This document shows, piece by piece, positions 17,847 to 27,700 of a DNA stretch of 64,000 bases (the stretch's first letter is position 1; every line of letters starts with the position of its first letter). Location of the stretch: positions 236,435 through 300,434 of the forward strand of contig NZ_JPOS01000084.1 in the NCBI RefSeq assembly GCF_000759025.1. Direction: 5' to 3'. The notes under the pieces are model-generated. The model was not told the DNA's origin. It worked only from the letters and a program-made list of their open reading frames with translations, and did no database searches. The DNA is from Phaeodactylibacter xiamenensis. GTDB lineage: Bacteria; Bacteroidota; Bacteroidia; Chitinophagales; Saprospiraceae. The position numbers and the translations under genes are program-made.

Positions 17847-19097
17847 ATGAAGGATAGAAATCAAAAAACAATGAATCAAAAGACTGGTATTATCTTGCTG
17901 AAGGTCAAACCTCCTATAAGTGAGGAATCTACTCAATCTAAAGCTATTGCATCATCAGATTATCATATAGTAAATGAAAAAGGTGCAATTGCTGTTATTG
18001 AATATCCGTTTGACGCGATTGAGAGAAGTAAGAAAGACCGTACTTTTGAATTAGTCTTAAAAGATGCGGCTAATCTTGCTGCCAGAAAACAGGCGACGTT
18101 AATTATTGATTCTAACGGTTACCTGGAAAGCTCTAAAGATGAGGTACTTCTTGAATACCTTAAAATCATCGAGCGGGAAAAAATTGATTTCAAAATTAAA
18201 GATCTTGACCACTTTAATAAGGAGTCGCTCAGCTTGTTCGTTAATATAATGGATCAAAGGTATGCCAATGCCAAGGCGCTGCGGGACGAAATGGCTAGTC
18301 AGCCGGGTGCAGCACCCAGCAACAGGCCGACACCTGAAGCGGGTATGAAAGCGCTCAAACTAAGCAGCTCTCAAATGAAAAGTGCGCTCAGACGAAAACA
18401 GGCTGCAGATCTAGACCCCAGGAATATCCTTGCCAGGAAGGAAATCGTCCGCCTTAAAAAGCTTGGAAAACAGCTAGGTGTTCGGATGACCGATTACGCT
18501 ATTTCGAAAAAACTTACCGATAAGGAGATAAAAACCCGAAACAACAATCCCTTTAGAGCCAATGAGATTAGCAGGCAAATCAAAGCTTTTGAAGACTTAG
18601 AGGCTGGCTTCAAAGAGAATAATAAATTAAAAAGAAAGGTTTCTTCTTCCATTACAGAAGTACTCAGCACCAATGCTGAACCTGAAATTGCACCAAAAGC
18701 AAATAGTGCCAAAGCACCAAAGCCATCAATCGAATCAGTAAAGACTACGGTGCCCATATCTCTTAACAACCGTAATCTAAATGTAACGGAGTCGCTTGTG
18801 TTATCTTTCAGGTCTGAACTGCTTACGGATGTAGTTTTGCGTATATATGATAACAAGGAAGAGCTCCTCCATGAGGTCGATATTCCCTCCGGAACATCAG
18901 AAGAGTCTTACAGCATCATCGAAGATATTCCGCTTCGTCCGGGATTATATTACGCAAGCCTTTCTGAGCAAAGTACCAATGGGGCAAATGAAGAAATCCG
19001 GTACAAACCAGTTTGGTTCTCCTTAACGGTGCGCAAAGATGTCATTGCTCCCCTTTCTGATTCGGATTCCAAATTTTCTGCATCTGATTTCCAATAA
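17847..19097 (+). CDS. Protein resembling a degenerate serine recombinase, with a C-terminal beta domain
   Basis: A 416-residue protein; the ATG at 17847 follows an in-frame TTG. Residues about 10-140 follow the pattern of a resolvase catalytic domain: a short hydrophobic strand (TGIILLKV), a helix, a DRTFELVLKDAANLAARK segment like the dRp-L-al-a helix, a hydrophobic strand (ATLIID) and the following helix and strand. However, the expected catalytic Ser and the Arg residues of the LDRLSR motif are missing (DSNGYLESS instead). Residues about 190-260 (ARKEIVRLKKLGKQLG, then KLTDKEIKTRNNNPFRANEI) resemble the linker and DNA-binding tail of such recombinases. Residues about 300-400 look like an Ig-like beta domain. 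This is inference from pattern, not a confirmed family. The last 56 bp overlap, tail to tail, with the TPR-CHAT gene. A good promoter and a structured leader precede it. Confidence 0.6.
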   Translation: MKDRNQKTMNQKTGIILLKVKPPISEESTQSKAIASSDYHIVNEKGAIAVIEYPFDAIERSKKDRTFELVLKDAANLAARKQATLIIDSNGYLESSKDEVLLEYLKIIEREKIDFKIKDLDHFNKESLSLFVNIMDQRYANAKALRDEMASQPGAAPSNRPTPEAGMKALKLSSSQMKSALRRKQAADLDPRNILARKEIVRLKKLGKQLGVRMTDYAISKKLTDKEIKTRNNNPFRANEISRQIKAFEDLEAGFKENNKLKRKVSSSITEVLSTNAEPEIAPKANSAKAPKPSIESVKTTVPISLNNRNLNVTESLVLSFRSELLTDVVLRIYDNKEELLHEVDIPSGTSEESYSIIEDIPLRPGLYYASLSEQSTNGANEEIRYKPVWFSLTVRKDVIAPLSDSDSKFSASDFQ

Positions 19098-21918
19098 AAG
19101 AATAGGACGCCCAGATAGCCGGATGGCTGTCTGAGGTGCCACTTTTCAGGCATTGGCGTTGTATGTTCACCAAGGCGTCCAGAAAATTGTCCCCCTCCAG
19201 CAAACGTTTTATGACCCTCGAGCTAAACTGTAATATTTCTTCAGCACCCATTTTGTACTGAGAATAATAAATGTTTCTGGCACCTGCCTTTAAAAAAGCT
19301 TGTACCAGTGAAACAGGTCCTTCTCCGTTACCGACTCCCCCATGCCCACCTTTACAGGCATTGATAATCACAAGTGTATTCGAATCGAGCGTAAGGTGCT
19401 GTATTTCTGCCTGACTCAACATATGCAACTGCCCGGTTCTGAGATTTTTTCTCAGTACCAGGCAAGGGGCATTGGCATATCCACCTTCACTGTAACTGTG
19501 CCCAAAAAAATGTAGTATTTGTATTGCACTTCCTTCGTTCTGTAAATTGCCTTTAATTTCCGCAGTACTATATGATAACAGCTCATGCTGCATTTTAGGA
19601 AAACGCAGTTGAAAAAGCCCTGCAATATATATGACTGCATCGATTTTGGCTTGGTTCAGTCTTTGCTCATCACTACCGAGCTCAATATTGGTGTACAACC
19701 CAGGTAGGCTATACAGTCTAAATGCATCTGCCAGGGTAGGCTCCTTTCCTCTTTTATCATTATGATTCCAGTAGAGCAATGCATTAGATAAATGGTAACT
19801 GATTTTATAGTTGTTTATCAAGTACGTTTGCACTGAAAACTTATTCTTGCCAGATGTATCAAACCGCTCCGACAAAAAGGGGAAAGGCACATAAAACAGC
19901 TCTTCATCAGGAATAATGTAAATTCGGTTCCCCAAAGCATGCCTGAGGGGAGCAATCAGTATTTTATAGAGTTGACTTGAGTATCCAATACATTTCACGT
20001 TCTTATCTTTCAGGCCGGCATACAACCCCTGCTCTATGTCCAGCCTGAAGATCTGATCGTCGAGCTCCTCCAGTTCATAACCGTTCAGTATTGCTGAACA
20101 GTCCAATATAGATTTCTTTAATTCAATCACCTCTTTGCTCCTATCCAGCAACTGGAAGAACTGAAGTGGTTCGCTTCCCCTGATGACCATAGCATAGAGC
20201 CCCTGCTCACCCAAAAAATAGCTCAAGACCGTTCCTTCCTCCTCCTCCTCTCTCAATTGGTTACGAATATCACCTAGTACGTCCTTAATTTTATGGTCGT
20301 TGGACCAATCGGAGTTCACCGTCTTCTTGTTTATTTTCAATAGCAGAGTGATCTTATCCTGCTCATCTTCTAAGGTGTATTTCAAGCCCTCCGAAAAGCA
20401 TTCATCGATGTTTTTGATCAGCGACGCCACCATATCAGGAGAGGCATTGCCACTTTGCTGCGGCCTGGCAGAAAGAGTGGTTAGGGAAAACGGAGACAAC
20501 GACTCCAATAACAGGAAGGACTTACTGAAATAGAAAAACTCAAAGATACCTTGCTCCAACACAAGCCGCTCATCTTCTCCAAAGGCGCCCTGTTGCTCAT
20601 AGAGTATGGCTAACCCCATCTCATAAACCGCCCTGGCTTGCTGCCCCATAACAGCAATTTTGGTTTCAAGATTGTAGTACTCCTTCCGAATAAGCAATAT
20701 GGCGAGATGCGCCAGGTTGATGGTATCCCAGGCTTCCTTCAAAGCCCCCTTCTTTTTTAATTTAGCTCGAAACTGCAGGTACTTTAGCCTTGCCAGTAAA
20801 AAAAGAGACCGTATGGCTTCGAACGGCGAATTGGAGCCCTTGATTTTTTGCAAGGCAGAAAGCTTTTTTGCTGCACTGTCTTGTCTAGAATAATTACCTT
20901 TCAATGCAAGATCAACCATCTCTATGGCCCGCTCGAAATAATGCTCACCGCCAATTTCGGTGTAAACCTGAGCCAGATTATTTCGGGCCCGGGCGATTGT
21001 GCTATGCCACGGTTTAAGGTAAAGACCTAACCTTAGTTTCAGCTCCTTCCCAAAGTACAACTCGGCTTGAGCCAGCAATGCCCCCTTTTCAACTCCGGGC
21101 AGCTCTGCTTCCTTCAGAAAACTCATACCAAGTAAATAACATATGTGTGCTTTCTGCCTGTTCATACACTTTGGAAAATGCATGTGCAACAGCCGAAAAG
21201 CCTCTTTTAGCTTTTCCCTCGCTTTATCATATTCTTCTCCCTGAGCAATTAAGACGGCGCCCCAGTGGCTGTTGATTTCGGGCAAATAGAAATAAGGCTT
21301 GTAGCCCGCACTATCATACACCTGTTTACTCTCTTCGATGAGGGATGTAGCAATCACAATGGTATGGTCCAGCATACAAATCTGGGCATAATGAGATAAG
21401 AGCCGGGCACGCATGTAGTGCCCGTTGGTATGCTCCGTACTATCTTTATAGCAAAGGAAGCTCTTGGCCATCAACAGCTTAGCCCTGTAAACATCCCGCT
21501 GCCGAAACTGTACTTTTGCCAGCACCAGATACGCTCTGCAAAACAAGTAGCAGTCATCAGGTTCGCCGTTCTCCTTGGCGGCCCTGCCATATGCCATTGC
21601 CTCTTCAGCAAGCTGCTCTGCCTCCTCCCATCCGCCCTTTGAATAAGCAATCTTGGAAAGCAGCAGAGATATATGAGCTTTCGTCTGCTGTTTGAGATAC
21701 ACATAGTAGCTGGAGTCAGCAACATCCTTTAACTTCCGCTCCAAATCATGATACTCAGCGGTAAATAGTTTTAACCGTACGTAACAGATAATAACCTGTG
21801 CATATTGTTCGTAATTTTTACGCCTGAGGGAATTGACTTTGTCTATTTTGAGTTGCTGAAAAGCTTCGTCAATCTTACATTCCTTCAGCGTTTGTATATA
21901 AAAAGCCTCATAGTTCAT
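19042..21918 (-). CDS. TPR-CHAT caspase-like protease
   Basis: A 958-residue protein. The first 450 residues are helical repeats with TPR-like spacing (for example YEQYAQVIICYVRLKLF, AQVYTEIGGEHYFERAIEM). The C-terminal 330 residues are a CHAT (caspase HetF associated with TPRs) domain: HFFGHS with catalytic His807 and VIINACKGG with catalytic Cys855, then the usual GxG-rich loop and a helix with SLVQAFLKAGA. There is no signal peptide, so it is cytoplasmic. TPR-CHAT proteins act as triggered cysteine proteases; some work with CRISPR type III-E effectors or other defence sensors, many have unknown partners. Here the 3' end overlaps the recombinase-like gene on the other strand by 56 bp, and a CRISPR array lies 8 kb away, but no gRAMP/Cas7-11 gene is seen. 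The natural substrate is unknown. Confidence 0.9.
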   Translation of the reverse strand: MNYEAFYIQTLKECKIDEAFQQLKIDKVNSLRRKNYEQYAQVIICYVRLKLFTAEYHDLERKLKDVADSSYYVYLKQQTKAHISLLLSKIAYSKGGWEEAEQLAEEAMAYGRAAKENGEPDDCYLFCRAYLVLAKVQFRQRDVYRAKLLMAKSFLCYKDSTEHTNGHYMRARLLSHYAQICMLDHTIVIATSLIEESKQVYDSAGYKPYFYLPEINSHWGAVLIAQGEEYDKAREKLKEAFRLLHMHFPKCMNRQKAHICYLLGMSFLKEAELPGVEKGALLAQAELYFGKELKLRLGLYLKPWHSTIARARNNLAQVYTEIGGEHYFERAIEMVDLALKGNYSRQDSAAKKLSALQKIKGSNSPFEAIRSLFLLARLKYLQFRAKLKKKGALKEAWDTINLAHLAILLIRKEYYNLETKIAVMGQQARAVYEMGLAILYEQQGAFGEDERLVLEQGIFEFFYFSKSFLLLESLSPFSLTTLSARPQQSGNASPDMVASLIKNIDECFSEGLKYTLEDEQDKITLLLKINKKTVNSDWSNDHKIKDVLGDIRNQLREEEEEGTVLSYFLGEQGLYAMVIRGSEPLQFFQLLDRSKEVIELKKSILDCSAILNGYELEELDDQIFRLDIEQGLYAGLKDKNVKCIGYSSQLYKILIAPLRHALGNRIYIIPDEELFYVPFPFLSERFDTSGKNKFSVQTYLINNYKISYHLSNALLYWNHNDKRGKEPTLADAFRLYSLPGLYTNIELGSDEQRLNQAKIDAVIYIAGLFQLRFPKMQHELLSYSTAEIKGNLQNEGSAIQILHFFGHSYSEGGYANAPCLVLRKNLRTGQLHMLSQAEIQHLTLDSNTLVIINACKGGHGGVGNGEGPVSLVQAFLKAGARNIYYSQYKMGAEEILQFSSRVIKRLLEGDNFLDALVNIQRQCLKSGTSDSHPAIWASYSFIGNQMQKIWNPNQKGEQ

Positions 21919-22345
21919 GTATAGTAGCCGCCTTTATATTGTATGAGTAGATGCCAGTAGAATCTCAATTGTGGTGAGCCGCCTCATCCCTGCTGCGGGG
22001 ACCAAAAAGCTGCAAATAAATAGGCCAGCGTCGTGTTCATGGAAAGTAAAAGCAATAATACAATATATCTTTCGAAAAAACATATAATCAACAATAGAAT
22101 ATTGGGGTATTTCAATAAGTAGGTCTCAGCAGCCATAGTCATGCTATATGCGCGGGCAAAGAGTACGTCTGTTCCAATGCTGAGGTTTAATTCGTGCTAT
22201 TCCAGGAAATACCTTACCATCAGTAGTCTCGATACCCACCTTCCAACGAAATCAATTTCCCCGGTCCAAACGCTATCTAAAATATACGCAATACGAAGTG
22301 GTCACCTACTGGCGCTGACGGCCAGCACGGGGAACGATAAATGTC

Positions 22346-22432
22346 GGGTCTTTGATCCAGACATTCATCGTCTGGGGTCTTTGATCCAGACATTCATCGT
22401 CTGGGGTCTTTGATCCAGACATTCATCGTCTG
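22346..22432. repeat. Three tandem copies of a 29-bp unit
   Basis: The 29-bp unit begins GGGTCTTTGATCCAGACATT and repeats at 22346, 22375 and 22404 without a difference. Each unit carries the inverted repeat CCAGAC and GTCTGG around a 7-base loop, so the transcript would form three consecutive hairpins. No gene overlaps it. Confidence 0.9.
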
Positions 22433-22533
22433 GAATCTTAGATTTGCGACATCGGCCACTGACGCAGCGTAGCTTGTCAGGGCAGGAGCAAAAGACTTCC
22501 CAGCGTAAATGCTGCCCCTCCTGTCTTTAAGGT

Positions 22534-22565
22534 GGTCAAAGCCCAAAGGCGACGAGACACGGGCA
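22534..22565. repeat. Fragment related to the MITE-like element
   Basis: About 32 bases match the interior of the MITE-like copy at 48236-48524 (its bases 48299-48329, in the opposite orientation) with only three or four differences; the shared core is GGCGACGAGACACGG. The flanks do not match and no terminal repeats are present, so this is a decayed fragment or a shared ancestral motif. Confidence 0.5.
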
Positions 22566-22926
22566 AGCATTGAGTAGGTTTGCTATGGCCAACCACTTAA
22601 TCGTAAGTATAACGTATTTCCATCCCTTTCCGGCAGTGGTTTCGCAACATGATGGAATACCGTTTGCTTCACTTTGGCTACAATTGAGTAAGGCTGCCCG
22701 ATTCATTACCAAAACCAGGTGGGATTTGAAGAGCAGGAGTCTCGGGGAGAGTAGTGTTTATACATCAGCATAAAGGATAGCCTTTACTAAGCTGGACTTT
22801 GAAAGGTCGATTATTGGCAGCTAAAGCCCACTTGTGCGACTAGTCCAACGCCCGCCCAATTTATTGCCCTTACAGCCCTTGTTGGTGCTATCCGGTCAAA
22901 TGATCAAGCAATTACGCATCAATCCG

Positions 22927-23568
22927 TTAGCGACCAAAGAATAAAAGCATTTCTCTCAGGTACTGCTCTGCCGAATACTTTTTAGGAACTTTAAATAGGA
23001 ATTTCGCGCCATATACCTTCCGGGCATTCGACTTACTGCAGCGCTCAGAAGCATCTTCCCGCATGGTGTAGTTCATGATACACTTAATTTCAGAAGGATT
23101 AATCAGGAGAGGCGTGTCTTGCAGGCAAATATCCCGATAGCCCTGCAAAGGGGCCTCGGAAGCACTTACAGTGGACGTCGGTATTTTGAATGCTTTCGGT
23201 ATAAAGATTTTTCCGAAGTCGATATTTTTCCGGTCGGGGTTAAGCACTCTTGAAAGGTTGAAAATCGGATACCCTTTTTTATAGATCCAGATATTAATGT
23301 CTTCACCCGCATACTCATTAATAGGCCGAAAAAATGCGCCATCCTGAAGGACGACCTCATGGACAAACAGTCCGATGTCTTTATCAAGGGGAGATTGGGT
23401 TCCGGTGGTATAAATCACCGTTGTGCCTGCAGCGTTGTCGGCTTCAAAAACCAGCGTCCCTTCGATTCCAAACGTACTGACCTTTTTACTGAAACCATAT
23501 ACGAACAGGACGCCCAATGAAGACAAAAACAAAAGTAAAGGGATAATCTTTTTAACAGACATAATCAT
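22927..23568 (-). CDS. Membrane-anchored protein of unknown function
   Basis: A 213-residue protein with one N-terminal hydrophobic segment (about residues 6-26, IIPLLLFLSSLGVLFVYGF), which is either a membrane anchor or a signal. The rest is beta-rich, starting with an IEGTLVFEADN segment like a carboxypeptidase-regulatory/Ig-like fold, and has several Cys residues (CLQD, CIMN, CSKS) in the C-terminal half. I recognise no family. The next gene on the same strand is also a membrane anchor plus an Ig-like domain, 105 bp away, so the two may form a pair. Start choices at 23568 and 23562 differ by two residues only. Confidence 0.7.
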   Translation of the reverse strand: MIMSVKKIIPLLLFLSSLGVLFVYGFSKKVSTFGIEGTLVFEADNAAGTTVIYTTGTQSPLDKDIGLFVHEVVLQDGAFFRPINEYAGEDINIWIYKKGYPIFNLSRVLNPDRKNIDFGKIFIPKAFKIPTSTVSASEAPLQGYRDICLQDTPLLINPSEIKCIMNYTMREDASERCSKSNARKVYGAKFLFKVPKKYSAEQYLREMLLFFGR

Positions 23569-23673
23569 GCCGAAATTAGGGTTTTGGGATAATAAGTTCG
23601 CAATTTAATGCAATAACCCCAATTTGGCAACTAAAAACAATGTTAATTATCAGACCTGGTCTTTCAAGCCTCC

Positions 23674-24225
23674 CTACAGGGCAATAAGCAGGGGCTCATC
23701 AGACACAACGTACCGAACAGGCCTCCTTTGCTCCAGCTGATTGAGTGGCACTGCTGCTTTACAGGTATGAATGGGCCGATTTTGGTCATCCACAAACCGA
23801 AGATAAACATAAGTGGAGTCCAAAGGCACCCTTGCAGTCACTTCAAAATAGCCCTCATCGTTAGTTTGTCCGCTACTGTCATCAACGCCCTTTAGCACTA
23901 CAGTGGTATTAGCTATAGGCACTTCATAGCTTTCGTCAAGGCGTACAAGCTGCCCCTCGAAACAGACCTCCCTGCTCTCTTTGATACTCTGCTCAATCCA
24001 TCCGATTTTCTGGACATATTCATATCCACCGAAGATAAGGAACAAGAACGTCAGACCGCTACCGATCAGGGCAATAAGAAACATTGACAATGCCCCCAGA
24101 AGCCGCTTCTTAAAATCGCTTGAGAATTCACCAATCAGTGAACGCTTTCGCTGTTCCGGCTCATTTTGCTTTTCCTGCTTCGGCGGTGAAGACAACCGCG
24201 AAAGCAATTTTTTTAATTTCTCCAT
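23674..24225 (-). CDS. Membrane protein with a carboxypeptidase-regulatory-like domain
   Basis: A 183-residue protein from the ATG at 24225 (MEKLKKLLSR); an in-frame start at 24249 is possible. Residues about 1-40 are highly charged, then one membrane span at about 43-66 (GALSMFLIALIGSGLTFLFL), then a beta-domain with the pattern of CarboxypepD_reg (FEGQLVRLDESYEVPIAN, then TNDEGYFEVTARV). The charged tail would be cytoplasmic and the beta-domain outside, or the reverse. No enzymatic motif is visible. It may work with the similar protein downstream. The role is unknown. Confidence 0.7.
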   Translation of the reverse strand: MEKLKKLLSRLSSPPKQEKQNEPEQRKRSLIGEFSSDFKKRLLGALSMFLIALIGSGLTFLFLIFGGYEYVQKIGWIEQSIKESREVCFEGQLVRLDESYEVPIANTTVVLKGVDDSSGQTNDEGYFEVTARVPLDSTYVYLRFVDDQNRPIHTCKAAVPLNQLEQRRPVRYVVSDEPLLIAL

Positions 24226-24249
24226 GATTAGACCAATTAAATTTATCAA

Positions 24250-24722
24250 CTACCATTAGGCCTTTTCATGAAATCAGATTTGTACCTAATAAACACTAGC
24301 CAAATAAAAATCGTTCGCACTTTTAGCGAAAATTCGCTTTTGTCATCTGTTTTCCGAAATGATGGCTCTCAGCACTCTGCTGACTCGCTAAGGCGCCTAT
24401 GCCCTCTCCGCTCAAAAAACACAAGCGTGGATTTAACAACTCCACTCCTACCCAATACCAACCAATACGTTTTTTTGCTATATTGCTTCCTGCCTTACAA
24501 TGGCAGCCTTATAAAACCACTATATATGATGATACCAGACGCTCTTCGGCCAAACAGCCTCTATGTAGCAATACCGCCCTTCTTTTCGTTTGATACTTCT
24601 CCGATAAGTAGTGTAGGGTCAATAAAAGACCCAGGTAGGGTGATTAACGAGTCCTTTCTCCGGCACCTTGTCACAGAAGCTCTATAATCATTGTTCTTAT
24701 TTTCGATTACCTTTTTTAATTC
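24250..24722. other. Intergenic region between divergent genes
   Basis: About 470 bases separate two divergent starts. A 139-codon frame at 24268-24687 is present, but its product is Ser/Leu/Pro-rich with no domain or hydrophobic pattern, and I regard it as chance. The region should contain the promoters of both neighbours, but no TAnnTTTG box stands out. Confidence 0.45.
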
Positions 24723-27700
24723 ATGACAGCAGCGAACAAATACAGCCAGCTCTTTCAGTTCCTTAAGGCGTTTTACCAACTGAGGGAAACCACGGTAACC
24801 AACTTTAAGGAGTCTCAAAAATATGAAGCCCTAAGCCTTGATCAGGCGATGGCTCTGCCAGGGCTAAAGTCAATGCTCTACGAAAAAAATAAATCTGCTG
24901 AAGAGCCCGTCGTTCTAAAGGTGCCCCGACCGGTGCCACCAAAACCTGTGGCTCGACCGGAAATCCCGGACGAAGCCCGGATATGGTTTGAAGGAGATCT
25001 TTTTGGAATAGAGGATGCCCCCGCAATTAAGGCCGCCATTCAGCTGGATGAAACGGAGAAACGCTTTGGGGACCTTACAGAGGAAGAAGAAGACCTTATC
25101 CTTGAAGTGGAAAAGCAATTGTCTGTATGGCGGCTGGAGGAACAGGAGTATCAGCGTCAGTATGAGGTCTTCAAAAAACACAAAAAAGTCTACGATAAAC
25201 TTTTTAGCATTAACAATCGGATAGATTCCTTTTCAGAGCGCTTTGAATTCATTCTCGGGCTTGGACAATTTACCTGGCGCCGGGGTAGCACCATATACAA
25301 CCGCTCTCTGCTTACGCTCCCTCTCGAATTGGAAATGACCGATAATGGGATGATTGAAGTTCGCGCTAAGGCAGAAAAAAACCTTTTGGGGCTGGAAACA
25401 GACTTCATTGCGGGTTTGGGGGGATTGGAAATCCATAGTGGTTCCCAGGCGATTATGCCCTTTATTGAACGGGAAGATTTTAGCCTCATGGACAAAATAA
25501 CTTCTCTTCGCGGAGAGGGGCTTCAGTCGTTTGTTCACGCCATTTCAACGGATGCACAGTATCAGGATACAATGGCACCTATTGACAAAGCGCCCACTTA
25601 CCCCCAGGTGCATTTTGCACCGCTGCTCTTCTTCAGAGAACGCAGCCTCAGAAATTTCACTGCCATATTTGAGACAATACTCGAACAGTTACAGGATGCC
25701 AATGAGGTGTCTTCTTTCGCTGAAAGCCAGCTACTTAATCTGGCTGTTTTTGAAAACAGAAGTTTTAACTCTGAAGGTGCGGGACATGCTATTCCTGAAG
25801 AAGTCATTTTGCCAAAGCCTTCCAATGAGGAACAAATTACGATTGCTGAAAAGATACAAAAGAAGCCTATTGTAGTGGTGCAAGGCCCGCCGGGTACGGG
25901 TAAGTCTTATACGATTGCCAATATTATCCCGTTTTTGCTCAGTCAGGGGAAGCGGGTATTGGTGACCGCTCAGACTGATCAGGCACTTCGGGCGCTCCGG
26001 CAACATTTGCCTGAGGAGTTTTGGGATCTTGTGATCTACTTCATTCAGGAGAGCAGCTCCCGGGCAAACGACCTTAAAAAGAGCGTCAAACAACTGCAGG
26101 AGACCATCAATGACTTTGACCTGGAGGCTGCTGAAGCCCAATTGAATGAACAGGAGTCAGAACTTGATCAGCTTAGACGTAGGCAGAGTCGGCTGATGGA
26201 CGAAATCAAAGCTTCCATCAATGCGGATCAGCGGGAAGCGCACCTGAATAGCCATTACACCAATGATACACTTAATAATCTGCTCGAACAGTATCAGAGA
26301 GACAGTGAGAATTATGGATGGCTTAGGGATGAGGTTAAAGCCCCTGCTCCTGAATCCGCCGAAAAAACGGCTGTGCAGCTTTCGGAATGGCTATCTTCCA
26401 TGAATCAGCTTCAACAGTTAACCGCTCCGCCCACTGGGTTTCCGGAAGTAGACCTCAGCCGCTTGTTGCTGCCGGATGCCTTTAAGAGTTATGTCAAGAC
26501 ACTTCAAAACTACAACAACGAAATCAGGCGCTATCCATTCATTGAAGAATTGGCTGTATCTGCTGAAGCATTGGCTCCCATTGTCCATTCCTACCGCAGT
26601 TTGGATACCGCTATCTCCAAACCTGCACCTTGGTTAGAAAAGGTGCGTAACGAGTGTGAACGGGGCCAAACAGAGCATTGGCGGAAAGTATCGCAGGAGA
26701 TAAATAATTTGCTCAGCGAGGTCCGCACGGAAAAGATAGAAGAAATCGCCCGGAACAAACAAATAGCCTTGCCAAATGGCGTGCCATTTGCACAGCTTCG
26801 GTCGGATGCTAAAGTGGTTTTGGAATATGTTCAGGGCGGTGGGAAGCTAAAAGGTTTTCTAAAGGCCCTGACCTTGCCCAAAGAGATTAAACAACGGCAA
26901 TACATTTTTGAGGAATGCCGGATTAATGGTCATCCATGCTTGGAAGCTGACCAACTGGAAACCCTCTATCATTTTGCTGTTGCCGAGCATATCTTGGAAA
27001 CGCTCGACAACATCTGGGGGCAGCAGATCTCGAATTCAGACTACTTATCCTTCCGCCTGAATGAACATACTGAAGCTGGCAGGCGACTGTCGGAATTTCT
27101 TAAGCTCTTCCCCGATTTCCAGCAGAAGGAAAAACAGCTTAAAGAAATATTTTCCGGTACAGGCATACAGTTTGGACTGGAGAGCACGGGCATGGAGCTG
27201 GAGATTGTACTCCGATTGCTGGAACTCAAAAAACAGTTTAAGCAGCAGGAGGTCAAGGTAACTGATATGGCTGTTTACCTGGATAGCCTGGGAGCCTTCG
27301 ATCTGATTCAGGGATTGAGCAATAGTATTGCCCAACTCAACTGGGCGGTATATGAAAGCCAGTATCAGGCACTGGAGACAATAATTAGCTACCAAGAGTT
27401 GGCATCCAATTGCCGGTTGCGGGAAGAAGCCCTTTGTATTCATTTTCCGGAAACCATCAACAGGTTTAAGCAGGAAGCGCGTTTCCCTGAACTTTCGGAG
27501 CCCGATATCATTCGCGCTATTTACTGGTCTCATGCCGGCTATAAACTGGCTCAGGCCTTTGGGGATTCCGTGAATGACCGCCTGAAGACCCTTGGCCGTC
27601 TTGTGGAAGACATTCAGGACTGTACCTTGCGGTTGCTCAAGACAAGAGCAAGTATCGCTTTCGTTAAACGTACCGGCAACGTAGATGCGCTTAACAGCAA

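Larger units (their letters stand above)
21919..22926. other. 1-kb region without a gene
   Basis: No frame here looks coding. The first 200 bases are AT-rich and probably hold the CHAT gene promoter. The rest contains a 29-bp tandem repeat (22346-22432), a fragment related to the MITE-like element (22534-22565) and low-level inverted repeats. It looks like an accumulation site for small repeats between two gene blocks. Confidence 0.6.

Noticed and set aside
19042..21918. Type III-E Craspase with this CHAT protein as Csx29
   Set aside because: No Cas7-11/gRAMP gene is present near the array or the CHAT gene, and TPR-CHAT proteins are common in Bacteroidota without it.
24268..24687. 139-codon frame between divergent genes
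   Set aside because: Composition and hydrophobicity do not look like a protein and the frame has no neighbour logic.
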